A stretch of 43,788 nt of DNA from Bacteroidales bacterium (lineage in GTDB: Bacteria; Bacteroidota; Bacteroidia; Bacteroidales; FEN-979): positions 1 to 43,788 of the forward strand of contig JANXZO010000065.1 in assembly GCA_025355465.1 (NCBI GenBank), written 5' to 3'. Position numbers and translations under genes: made by a program. Below the pieces are notes generated by a model. That model made no database searches. It was not told the DNA's origin and saw nothing but the letters and a program-made list of their open reading frames with translations. Of the stretch, positions 8,510-15,914 are shown one piece after another. The number at the start of each line of letters is the position of its first letter. Positions within the stretch are counted from its first letter, which is position 1.

Positions 8510-9181
8510 ATGTTTCTTCTCCGACAGCCTTCAATGGCGATTAACGACCACCGCAAGGAAGATGCAAACCACAACAGACTTCGCTATAACATGTGGAACA
8601 GTTGGGACTTAAATGATGACGGAAAGCCTGCGTCTGATATTGTGGCACACGTCAGACGCGTGGCAGATTCAGCACCGGGCGGCAGGCTGGAGAACCTTAT
8701 CATCAACTGTCATGGCATGCCAGCATTTTTGCAGGTGGGAAGAGGCATCAACACTTTGGATCTTCCCCTGTTCCAAACACTGCATCGAAAAATCGGAACG
8801 ATTTATATCCAGGCATGCCTCGTGGCGCGGGTTGTTACTGAGAAGCAGTTCCGGCAGACATACCCTCATTTTGAAGGAGATATTGCAACTGCCCTCCCGT
8901 ACAATGACGGAAACACGTTTGCTTCTGTGCTAGCACGCACTGTTGGCTGTGTTGTTGTTGCCCCCACCTCTGAGCAATGGTTTTACGGTCGTGATCTCCC
9001 GTTCGGAACCGTTGATGAGTTTGAAGGACTGGTCCTGTGGTATGGTCCGAACGGGTCAGTGATCCAATCGGTTCGCTATCCATATATAACCACAACTGCC
9101 GATGGACATGAATATGTTTTGCCTACCGAGGATCTGCCAAATCCATCGGTTCCTTTGGAAATCAACCGTTCAAACCCTTAG
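8510..9181 (+). CDS. Putative caspase-like (clan CD-like) protein 2, candidate T6SS effector
   Basis: A 223-residue protein starting at the ATG at 8510, 19 bases after the PAAR stop. A longer frame opening with TTG at 8480 would overlap PAAR and is less likely. It is a paralogue of the protein at 330-893 and has no signal peptide. A strand ending in IINCHG gives His68-Gly69. A second strand ending in IYIQAC gives Cys103, and the QAC triplet is the same as that before the caspase catalytic cysteine. His to Cys spacing is 35 residues. The shared C-terminal block has FEGLVLWYGPNGSV at about 171-184. After residue 190 it has a Pro-rich tail absent from the paralogue, possibly a docking segment. 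No immunity gene is evident next to it; the next gene is convergent tssF, 20 bases away. Effector role is inferred from position; the fold is inferred from motifs. Confidence 0.55.
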   Translation: MFLLRQPSMAINDHRKEDANHNRLRYNMWNSWDLNDDGKPASDIVAHVRRVADSAPGGRLENLIINCHGMPAFLQVGRGINTLDLPLFQTLHRKIGTIYIQACLVARVVTEKQFRQTYPHFEGDIATALPYNDGNTFASVLARTVGCVVVAPTSEQWFYGRDLPFGTVDEFEGLVLWYGPNGSVIQSVRYPYITTTADGHEYVLPTEDLPNPSVPLEINRSNP

Positions 9182-9201
9182 TTTCGGATTCTGTCGGCGC
9201 A

Positions 9202-11055
9202 CTACAAAAGGAGGATGCGATAGGGCATCATGTTCATTGACCGCTCTTCCAGTTTCACCGCAATGTCTTCTTTCATAAACTTCAACTCCTCTGCCGAGTA
9301 TGGTTCAGGTTGCGGAATAAGCGTTATTTTCACATCAACAGTGCGGATAAAACCGCTGTCGGTAGTGGCTCCCATTGATACACCTTTGGAAACGGTAACC
9401 TGGCTTACAAATTTCCCGAAATACTCAAAGCACAGCGCACGGATGTCTTCGGAAGTTACGATCCGGTCTCTCGATAAAAGTGCTCTGCGGTAAGCATTCA
9501 GGCGATCCTCGGTGTCCATTTTATCACGTCCGCCAAAAGAGGGCGAATGAAGCAGAATGCTTTTCTGAAGAAAATCGCTGCCAGAATTTACCGTCAGGAG
9601 TGTACCGGGTTTAATATTGTTGGCGGCGGCGCCGAGGGTTGACCAGAATTCCACGTAAACGGTTTCATCCTGGGGTAATGCCCGCACCATCAGGTAAGAG
9701 ATAGTCTCCCTAAGGTGTGAGGTATCCTTGAGGCGATTTTCGAGCCGGGCAATAACCTGGTTAACTTCCCGGAGATTGGCGGCAATCATATCGGCTCCGA
9801 GCCCTGTGAAAGCAGCATTTTCCTCCCTTAAAAGCTCGATGAGGTAATTCAGAAATTCCACCGCATTACGGGTATCAAACCTAGCCACTCCCCCTTGCCT
9901 GAAAAGGTAAGCTCCCTGTTCGATCTCCCTTGATTTCGCGAAGGGTTTAATTGCGTATTGTATGCCGCGGGAATTGGTGACCGATGACATGTCAAAAAAT
10001 GCTGCATCGCTTTTCAGGGGAATAATATTGATAAACTCCCTTGCGGAATGGGTGAACTTGTTTAGTTGCCTGTTAATAACAGGAAAACAGTTTAAATGGC
10101 AATAAACATTCTCGAGAACCTCGGAAGTGAGGGACTGTCCGAAATCGATCCGTATCCATACACATTGCGTTTTGACCATCTTCAGCGATTGCTCACTGAA
10201 ATAACGGAGCAAAGATGGGGGGAACATGCCGGCATTTTGGAACGTCTTGGCAGGTGAATCATCGAATAAAGCCATGAATTTCTTCCGGTACAGCCGGTTT
10301 ACATGACGACAAACCTTTGTGGTGGTATCCGGATCAAGGGAAGCCAGGACCTCTGCCGGTTCGGACATATTTTCGTGCACCGGACCATATCCGTTTGCAA
10401 ACCGGACTGGCTTCTCGTTCAGGCTAAATGAGGCACGTGCCAGCGACTGATAAAAAACATCCTCGTTGGGTTCGCTTTTAAGATCAAAAAAAAGGGTAAG
10501 CCCATCGAAATTCTCCGGATTGCCGGCAAGGTCGATCCCGATCCAGAATTTGCTGCCGTCGCGCTGAGTTGTACTGTCGGACTCGGCAATTGCATCGCGG
10601 TAACCTTCATCATCCATTTCATAGAAGGTCCGTTCCGTCGACAGGTAACGTACTCTCCCGTTGATCAGCTTGTAACTGCCTGCAGGGGTAAAAAACACAT
10701 TCTGCTGCTCGGTACGTTTCGCATCACCCGGGCTATTGATCTTTCTTGAATAATAAAATTGATTCCCGGGGTGTATTTCGAAGACAGCCTGATTGGGTTG
10801 GGCCGAAAGAACAGCATGTGCAGGGCTGGCACCGGTAACCGGCTCAGGCGTAAGCAGCGCCACCAGCTTTTCCACAACTCTGGACTCAGAATTCTGTATC
10901 TCACCTGAAATCTTCTCAAGTTCAAACGCAAGTGTTCCCATCAGCAAGCCAACCAGGGGATCGAATGCACTTTCTGCCTCGGTATCATGGTATCCCCACA
11001 ACCGCGATGCATTTTTCATCATCCTGCTTCTAATCTTCTCCTTGCTTTCTTTCAT
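9202..11055 (-). CDS. tssF: TssF, T6SS baseplate subunit
   Basis: A 617-residue protein of the TssF (VasA) baseplate family in its T6SSiii form. TssF with TssG forms the wedge that links VgrG to the sheath and membrane complex. The N-terminal region has the family pattern of a short helix plus GxxAFELEKISGEI near residues 40-53. The C-terminal half contains the block with GRDKMDTEDRLNAYRRALLS and an Arg-rich segment typical of baseplate proteins. It is the last gene of the leftward operon, 31 bases after tssE. Its stop is only 20 bases from the stop of the convergent caspase-like gene 2. Confidence 0.85.
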   Translation of the reverse strand: MKESKEKIRSRMMKNASRLWGYHDTEAESAFDPLVGLLMGTLAFELEKISGEIQNSESRVVEKLVALLTPEPVTGASPAHAVLSAQPNQAVFEIHPGNQFYYSRKINSPGDAKRTEQQNVFFTPAGSYKLINGRVRYLSTERTFYEMDDEGYRDAIAESDSTTQRDGSKFWIGIDLAGNPENFDGLTLFFDLKSEPNEDVFYQSLARASFSLNEKPVRFANGYGPVHENMSEPAEVLASLDPDTTTKVCRHVNRLYRKKFMALFDDSPAKTFQNAGMFPPSLLRYFSEQSLKMVKTQCVWIRIDFGQSLTSEVLENVYCHLNCFPVINRQLNKFTHSAREFINIIPLKSDAAFFDMSSVTNSRGIQYAIKPFAKSREIEQGAYLFRQGGVARFDTRNAVEFLNYLIELLREENAAFTGLGADMIAANLREVNQVIARLENRLKDTSHLRETISYLMVRALPQDETVYVEFWSTLGAAANNIKPGTLLTVNSGSDFLQKSILLHSPSFGGRDKMDTEDRLNAYRRALLSRDRIVTSEDIRALCFEYFGKFVSQVTVSKGVSMGATTDSGFIRTVDVKITLIPQPEPYSAEELKFMKEDIAVKLEERSMNMMPYRILLL

Positions 11056-11086
11056 AACTCAACTCCCGGAACATTTACCGTTTTTG

Positions 11087-11515
11087 CTAATAATATGAGA
11101 GCGGCCCCATAAAGAACACCTCCGTGTACGAAAATGGCTCGTTTGTTCTGGTAAGCACACCATCAACCTTCAGCGTGATACGACTCTTCGTCCGGCGGTT
11201 GTTGATGACGATCTCCACCTGCTGAAGCTGAATATCAATTTTCAATTGGGACAACCTTGGTTCGTGTTTTTCGAGGGTTCTGCCAAGCGACTGCCTGATC
11301 CCCTCTTTGAATGCCTGGGTATTGGTGATATTGTCAAAGTCATAATCCCAGATCTCACAACCCAGGGTCTCATCGCAACTGTATTCTCCAAACCCTGAAA
11401 CGGCGATCAGGTGTATCATTGCTGCAACCGAATCCCTTAGCGGGACACGCGGATGCTCCGCCTTTTGAATCAGATCACCAAACCGGAACGGGGCAAAATA
11501 ATATTCACCAGACAT
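11087..11515 (-). CDS. tssE: TssE, T6SS gp25-like baseplate subunit
   Basis: A 142-residue protein related to phage T4 gp25, which starts sheath assembly at the baseplate. The ATG at 11515 gives MSGEYYFAPFRFGDLI. A frame opening six bases earlier uses TTG and adds only Met-Gln, so the ATG is preferred. A central region shows the gp25 pattern of a mixed helix-strand domain, around GIRQSLGRTLEKHEPRL and the following beta hairpin. It lies 11 bases after tssO and 31 bases before tssF. A TAnnTTTG octamer abuts its start codon. Confidence 0.78.
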   Translation of the reverse strand: MSGEYYFAPFRFGDLIQKAEHPRVPLRDSVAAMIHLIAVSGFGEYSCDETLGCEIWDYDFDNITNTQAFKEGIRQSLGRTLEKHEPRLSQLKIDIQLQQVEIVINNRRTKSRITLKVDGVLTRTNEPFSYTEVFFMGPLSYY

Positions 11516-11518
11516 TTG

Positions 11519-11526
11519 CAAAATTA
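11519..11526 (-). promoter_or_regulatory. Possible internal -7 element before tssE
   Basis: Read on the minus strand this is TAATTTTG, a perfect TAnnTTTG. It overlaps the end of the tssO stop context and ends three bases before the tssE ATG, so a transcript from it would be leaderless. It could be an internal promoter for tssE-tssF or a chance match in AT-rich junction sequence. Confidence 0.25.
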
Positions 11527-12021
11527 TCAGCTTCCTGTGGAATCCTTGTTTTTATCCTTAGCCTTCTCGAGTTCCTTACCTGTTTCGTCGAGTGATTCCT
11601 GACATTTTTTCAATTTCAGATTCAAATCCATGATGGTGCTCCTGGATTCCTTCAGATCGCTCAGGCATTTAACCATATTGCCATACATTTTCCCGCGCCA
11701 GGTAGTATCCCCGGCATAAGATTTCTCCATCTCACTTAATTTCAGTCCGATGGCCCCTTTTAATTTGTCTATATCCTGTCCAGGCAGTTCAAATTTCGAG
11801 ATCAGGGATTTGACAGAATCAACCTGTACAGCAAAAACATCCCGCTGAAACACCAACTCCTTCTGCATAGCATTAAGATCCTCATTTACAAGCGAATTTT
11901 CCTCTTGGGGAAGTCCGACAATAATATAAAACGGGATCAGAATGATCACGATCCCTGCGATGAACAGCAACAGAAACTTTATGAAAGCGGCGTTGCGTTC
12001 TTTTTTATTTAATGGATCCAT
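11527..12021 (-). CDS. tssO: TssO, Bacteroidota T6SS membrane-complex protein
   Basis: A 164-residue protein with a basic N-terminus (MDPLNKKERNAAF), one transmembrane helix at about 15-35, and a long charged coiled-coil region to the C-terminus. This matches TssO, one of the proteins (TssN, O, P, Q, R) that replace TssJLM in T6SSiii as the trans-envelope complex. The topology is probably a short cytoplasmic N-terminus with the coiled coil in the periplasm. It lies between tssK and tssE, the usual context. The assignment is by topology, size and context, since the sequence is weakly conserved. Confidence 0.75.
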   Translation of the reverse strand: MDPLNKKERNAAFIKFLLLFIAGIVIILIPFYIIVGLPQEENSLVNEDLNAMQKELVFQRDVFAVQVDSVKSLISKFELPGQDIDKLKGAIGLKLSEMEKSYAGDTTWRGKMYGNMVKCLSDLKESRSTIMDLNLKLKKCQESLDETGKELEKAKDKNKDSTGS

Positions 12022-12049
12022 ATTTCCCTTAATTATTTAGGTACATAAT

Positions 12050-13210
12050 CTAATCGGCTAGAAAACTCTTCTTTGACTGGGAAGGTTGCGGAGTGGTCTG
12101 TTCTTTCACAAAGATGTTGGTCTCCTTTTTCTTCCCGATGTACTCCAGAATGCTCAGTTTGCTGAAAAGGGTCGAAATAACTTCGGTAAAGCGCATCATT
12201 TGCATCAGCGAAGCTGAAATATCCGCATGATGATAGCTGAAATTTACCGTTTCATGAAGATACTTCTCAAATTCACCCTGTTTGAGATTACACCAGTCGG
12301 TAAAATAATTGAGCATCTCCTCCTTGGCCTCACCTGAATTGGAATCGATCATATTTTTAATAAGCCTGCCCAGCCTGGCAATATATTCTATCATGAAAAT
12401 GGGCGGTTGGTCAATAACCTTCCAGCGAAAATCCAGAATTACCGTGCTGACAAAATATAACATGTTCTCCGAGAGATGGGCTACTGTCCTGGAAAGCACA
12501 TTTGTTTGTTCTTTTTCATTGATCTTTTTAAGAATTTTGAGAAGGTCAAGCTCCAATTGACTAAGCATTTTATCGAATTCGGCATGGGCCTTTATCAACG
12601 CTGGAAAGCTTCGCACGGAAACACAGGGAGGAATATATTCTTCAACCAGCATCGGAGTCCCGTCGGTAATTCTTACCTTGCCAAGAAACAGGAACCCGGC
12701 CCCCAATTCGTTGAGAGATACCTGGTCTTCGGCAACGAGGTGGACTTTATATTGTGGAATGACCGAAGGATAACGGGGAGGTTCTTCAGAGGGATCGGCA
12801 TTTCCTACAGGAACACGTCCGAACAGATTTACGGCAAGTACGATGTAGAGTGTCGCTCCTGTGGAACCTGTCGCGATGTCGAAAGAGACTTCGGGAATGG
12901 GAACGGAAAAACCATGTAATTCGCTGCTGTCACCAAGGATCTCGATCCGTGCACCGCCCGGCGTGACTGCCCTGCACTGGAAAAGCCGGATCCGGAGAGA
13001 CTTCTGGTTATCCACTGTTAAAACAACGTTCAGTGAATCCCCGGTCCCCGGGAAAGCGGGTAACAACCCGTAATTATGTTCATTGAGTCCCACTGAAATG
13101 GCATCGCGGGTAAGGTCCTTGGATGCGTTTTCCAGGGCGATAAACTGGTTCTTGTTGATCTTCATGCCATCTACCCAGTTGACATGATGATATTTTAGTG
13201 GTTCATGCAT
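12050..13210 (-). CDS. tssK: TssK, T6SS baseplate-to-membrane adaptor
   Basis: A 386-residue protein of the TssK family, which joins the baseplate to the inner-membrane complex. The start is the ATG at 13210, giving MHEPLKYHHVNWVDGMKINK. The longer frame opening with GTG at 13255 would reach far into tssN. The conserved N-terminal shell domain contains VNWVDGMKIN and a proline-rich strand. The middle is helical (about 225-360). The start overlaps the last 8 bases of tssN, which suggests translational coupling. It is followed by tssO after 28 bases. Confidence 0.85.
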   Translation of the reverse strand: MHEPLKYHHVNWVDGMKINKNQFIALENASKDLTRDAISVGLNEHNYGLLPAFPGTGDSLNVVLTVDNQKSLRIRLFQCRAVTPGGARIEILGDSSELHGFSVPIPEVSFDIATGSTGATLYIVLAVNLFGRVPVGNADPSEEPPRYPSVIPQYKVHLVAEDQVSLNELGAGFLFLGKVRITDGTPMLVEEYIPPCVSVRSFPALIKAHAEFDKMLSQLELDLLKILKKINEKEQTNVLSRTVAHLSENMLYFVSTVILDFRWKVIDQPPIFMIEYIARLGRLIKNMIDSNSGEAKEEMLNYFTDWCNLKQGEFEKYLHETVNFSYHHADISASLMQMMRFTEVISTLFSKLSILEYIGKKKETNIFVKEQTTPQPSQSKKSFLAD

Positions 13211-14063
13211 AATTTTTTTCGTTGGATCTTTCACAAACAATAACGCTGTTTTCACGGATACGGTTGGCGACTATTATCTCATCCGGATCAATGTATCTTC
13301 TCCTGCGGTACCATTTTGGCTTATGGAAAAAAACCCAGCCATATGGCGTATTTCCCGGCGTAATAAATTCGATTGTAGATTCGGGATGACGATCGTTGTA
13401 ATCGTTGATAAAGTAATAGAACAACCGGCCAAAGACCATGTGCTGCGGGGCTTTTGCGCGGAAACTTGTGATTGAATTGTCGAGGATCTTTTTATGAAAA
13501 TCGAAGCTGACTACCACCAAGGCGGCAAGATCACTGTCGGTGGGGTCGGGAATATCCTTTCCGACCGGATAATACCATTGTTTGAAAACTGTCGCAGGGA
13601 TGATGGTATAATGGTCCCATGCCTGCCGGAAAAGGAAAGGAACAAAGAACCAGATGACCGAACTCAGCAATTGCAGGTGCAGTGCGCGAAGATGAAGCAG
13701 GAATGTAAAAATCAGCTCCATCAGGAACATTCCAAATAATGCAATCAGCACCGTGAATAAAAATTCCCACAGAAATTTATTTTTCTCTGTCCAGGGTAAA
13801 ACCTTATAAAAAAGCAGGGCATGCAAAATTCCGGCGATAAGCGCGAAAGCCTGGAGCACGAGAAAGAAAAGAACAAGGTCGTTGGTTAAACCGGCAAACC
13901 CACATAGTGCGCCCAGTGCGAAAATGAGCCCGGAAACTCCAAGATAGACAAGGTTGTTACGGCTATGATTTTTTGCACCTTTCGCTTTTGCCATGATCAC
14001 CAAATAGAGCAAAACTGTTGCCAGGAGAAGAATTATTTTAAGGACAAAAACACCCTGTTTCAT
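13203..14063 (-). CDS. tssN: TssN, Bacteroidota T6SS inner-membrane protein
   Basis: A 286-residue protein with about five transmembrane helices in its first 155 residues and a soluble C-terminal domain. The C-terminal domain is cytoplasmic-looking, with many aromatic and basic residues such as FFHKPKWYRRRRYIDPDEI. This is the architecture of TssN, the polytopic core of the T6SSiii trans-envelope complex. It follows tssG by 18 bases and overlaps tssK by 8 bases, so the three are probably made in fixed ratio. Confidence 0.82.
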   Translation of the reverse strand: MKQGVFVLKIILLLATVLLYLVIMAKAKGAKNHSRNNLVYLGVSGLIFALGALCGFAGLTNDLVLFFLVLQAFALIAGILHALLFYKVLPWTEKNKFLWEFLFTVLIALFGMFLMELIFTFLLHLRALHLQLLSSVIWFFVPFLFRQAWDHYTIIPATVFKQWYYPVGKDIPDPTDSDLAALVVVSFDFHKKILDNSITSFRAKAPQHMVFGRLFYYFINDYNDRHPESTIEFITPGNTPYGWVFFHKPKWYRRRRYIDPDEIIVANRIRENSVIVCERSNEKNYA

Positions 14064-14081
14064 AAAACTGTCGTTAATTTT

Positions 14082-15029
14082 TCATAAGCTTGAATTAAAC
14101 CCCATGACCGGGGCGTTTCCGTCGGCAGACAATACCATGGCTCCCTGGTCTCGGCTCATGCTGATCGTAGTAATGACATCCATTTCTACAGGAACAAAAT
14201 ACCCGTAGAAGCAATCCAGGAATCTGGTAACCGATCCGTTTTCAAGCAGGTCGGTGACCGGAATATTTTTTAACGGCCCGATCACAAATTCAAGCACGGG
14301 ATCGGAAATGACGTTGTAATTGCCACAAATAAAATCATCACCCAGGGCGCAACTACCCAGTCCGGGCGACTGCTTCACCGGCAGCGCCCCTGCAGCGGCT
14401 ATTCGCAATCCTTGCTTCAGGTGGTTTATTTTCACCTCCTCGTCGAGGATCATTTTCAGGCAATGGGCAGTAAGTTCAAGGTCACCCACGATCCTGTGGG
14501 CAAAATGGAGGACCATCACCAGGGATTTAGTATATTTTCGGGGCAGATTTTTATCGAGGTTCCAGAACTGAGGATAGGCATCGCCGAGAAGGCTCTCAGT
14601 AAAGTTGTACAGCATTTTCCGCTCTTCGTGTTCCACTGCCAGGCGTTGGTTGAACAACTCATTTTCAAAAGGGAGGAAAAATCTCCGTGCGGCTTTCTCC
14701 TCCTGCTTCTGATTTTTGGAGACCACTGCCATTTCATGCCCGCCGCTCAGCGGTTTAACAGGCTGTGCATGAAATAATGCCTCCGGTAAACTATCATAAA
14801 GTCCGTCGCGCGTCAGATGCAATTTAAATAACTGCTGACCGTTATCAATCTGCTGCACTTCGGCATAGGAAACATCTTTCGCATATTTTCGAGAAAATGA
14901 GCCATCCGGAACAATGACAACTTCACTTTGGGCAAATCCATTTTCGAGCAGATCTGCAACAATGCTTTCTGCTCTGAAGTCGTGTTCAAGTTCGTTCAGG
15001 TATTCAGCTATCCGGGCAAGTTCATTCAT
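14082..15029 (-). CDS. tssG: TssG, T6SS baseplate subunit
   Basis: A 315-residue protein fitting the T6SSiii form of TssG, the partner of TssF in the baseplate wedge. The stretch DGLYDSLPEALFHAQP at about 75-90 is characteristic. A helical core follows, then a C-terminal beta domain with VLEFVIGPLKNIPVTDLLENG. It is the first gene of the leftward operon. A TAnnTTTG box lies about 62 bases upstream of its ATG. The start could also be at 15025 in a different frame context, but the first Met at 15029 fits the family best. Confidence 0.8.
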   Translation of the reverse strand: MNELARIAEYLNELEHDFRAESIVADLLENGFAQSEVVIVPDGSFSRKYAKDVSYAEVQQIDNGQQLFKLHLTRDGLYDSLPEALFHAQPVKPLSGGHEMAVVSKNQKQEEKAARRFFLPFENELFNQRLAVEHEERKMLYNFTESLLGDAYPQFWNLDKNLPRKYTKSLVMVLHFAHRIVGDLELTAHCLKMILDEEVKINHLKQGLRIAAAGALPVKQSPGLGSCALGDDFICGNYNVISDPVLEFVIGPLKNIPVTDLLENGSVTRFLDCFYGYFVPVEMDVITTISMSRDQGAMVLSADGNAPVMGFNSSL

Positions 15030-15090
15030 CGTGGAATGCGCTGTGAATGTAGATCAGGAAATGAATATAAAAACTGCAACTCTATTCATG

Positions 15091-15098
15091 CAAAATTA
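15091..15098 (-). promoter_or_regulatory. Putative -7 element of the leftward T6SS operon
   Basis: The minus strand reads TAATTTTG, an exact TAnnTTTG, predicting a start near 15086 and a leader of about 57 bases before tssG. A -33 box is not obvious. It shares the 102-base divergent region with the promoter of the beta-propeller gene. Confidence 0.45.
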
Positions 15099-15119
15099 CT
15101 CGAAAATATTAAAATATCC

Positions 15120-15127
15120 TATCTTTG
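15120..15127 (+). promoter_or_regulatory. Putative -7 element giving a leaderless transcript
   Basis: TATCTTTG matches TAnnTTTG and ends four bases before the ATG at 15132. Transcription starting about five bases after the final G would begin at the start codon itself. Confidence 0.45.
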
Positions 15128-15131
15128 ATCC

Positions 15132-15860
15132 ATGAAAAGAACGCTATTCGTATTTCTCTTTGCATTCACCGTTTTTTGCAATGCATCGGGGCAAGCCTTG
15201 AAGCCAACCCTTATCATCAGGGATGAAGCACAAACCCACAATATGCACATCGCTTCCGATGGGAAGTTCTTTTACACCTGTAATGGTGGTAAAGATACCC
15301 AGGGAAAGATCCTGAAATATACGCTCGATGGTCAGTTTGTTGAGAAGTACCCCATTAAGCTGGACATGCGCAGTATTTTATACAACGCTAAGGACAAACA
15401 CCTCTATGTTTCCACAATCGACAAGAAAATATTCAAGATTCTTGACCTTGCCAGTGGAACTACGCAATTGCAGGCTGAAAATTACTTCACCAACGGACAG
15501 TGCGCCATCGCCCTGAGTCCCAACGGAAAAGTACTTTATACGCTCGATAACGGAACGCTGACCCTTGCCAAATTCAAAGACGGAACAAAAATAAAGACAC
15601 TCTCGGGTCTTAACTGTGGACTGGAACCCAAATACGGTGCTACGGCGGTTGCGGTTGACAAGGATTTCATTTACACGTGGGATGCTGCAGCAAAAAAAAT
15701 CTTCATCTACGACGATAAAGGTAAATTCGTAAACTCCGTTCTCATTACAAACGGAACCTATGGATTCTCTCTGAGCTGTGCCAATGGCATGGTGTTCGTA
15801 TCGCTCGACGGCAAGGACCGGGTTGGCATCTGGTATGGTTATATCATCCCAAGGAAATAG
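15132..15860 (+). CDS. Secreted beta-propeller-like protein
   Basis: A 242-residue protein with a signal peptide (about 1-21, ending CNASGQ). The mature part has repeated strands with the blade pattern of YncE/WD-like propellers: GKFFYTCNGG, KHLYVSTIDKKIFKI, GKVLYTLDNGTLTLAKF, KDFIYTWDAAAKKIFIYD and NGMVFVSLDGKDRVGIW. At about five blades it is short for a closed propeller, so it may be a small or partial one. No catalytic residues are recognised. It is divergent from tssG across 102 bases. It could be a periplasmic accessory of the T6SS or unrelated; position is the only link. Confidence 0.6.
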   Translation: MKRTLFVFLFAFTVFCNASGQALKPTLIIRDEAQTHNMHIASDGKFFYTCNGGKDTQGKILKYTLDGQFVEKYPIKLDMRSILYNAKDKHLYVSTIDKKIFKILDLASGTTQLQAENYFTNGQCAIALSPNGKVLYTLDNGTLTLAKFKDGTKIKTLSGLNCGLEPKYGATAVAVDKDFIYTWDAAAKKIFIYDDKGKFVNSVLITNGTYGFSLSCANGMVFVSLDGKDRVGIWYGYIIPRK

Positions 15861-15914
15861 CGCCGGCGAAGAATTTTTATTTTTCTCTTATTTCCAACTT
15901 TAAAACCTTTCGCA

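Noticed and set aside
13211-13255. Earlier GTG start for tssK
   Set aside because: It would extend the overlap with tssN to over 50 bases and precede the conserved family N-terminus.
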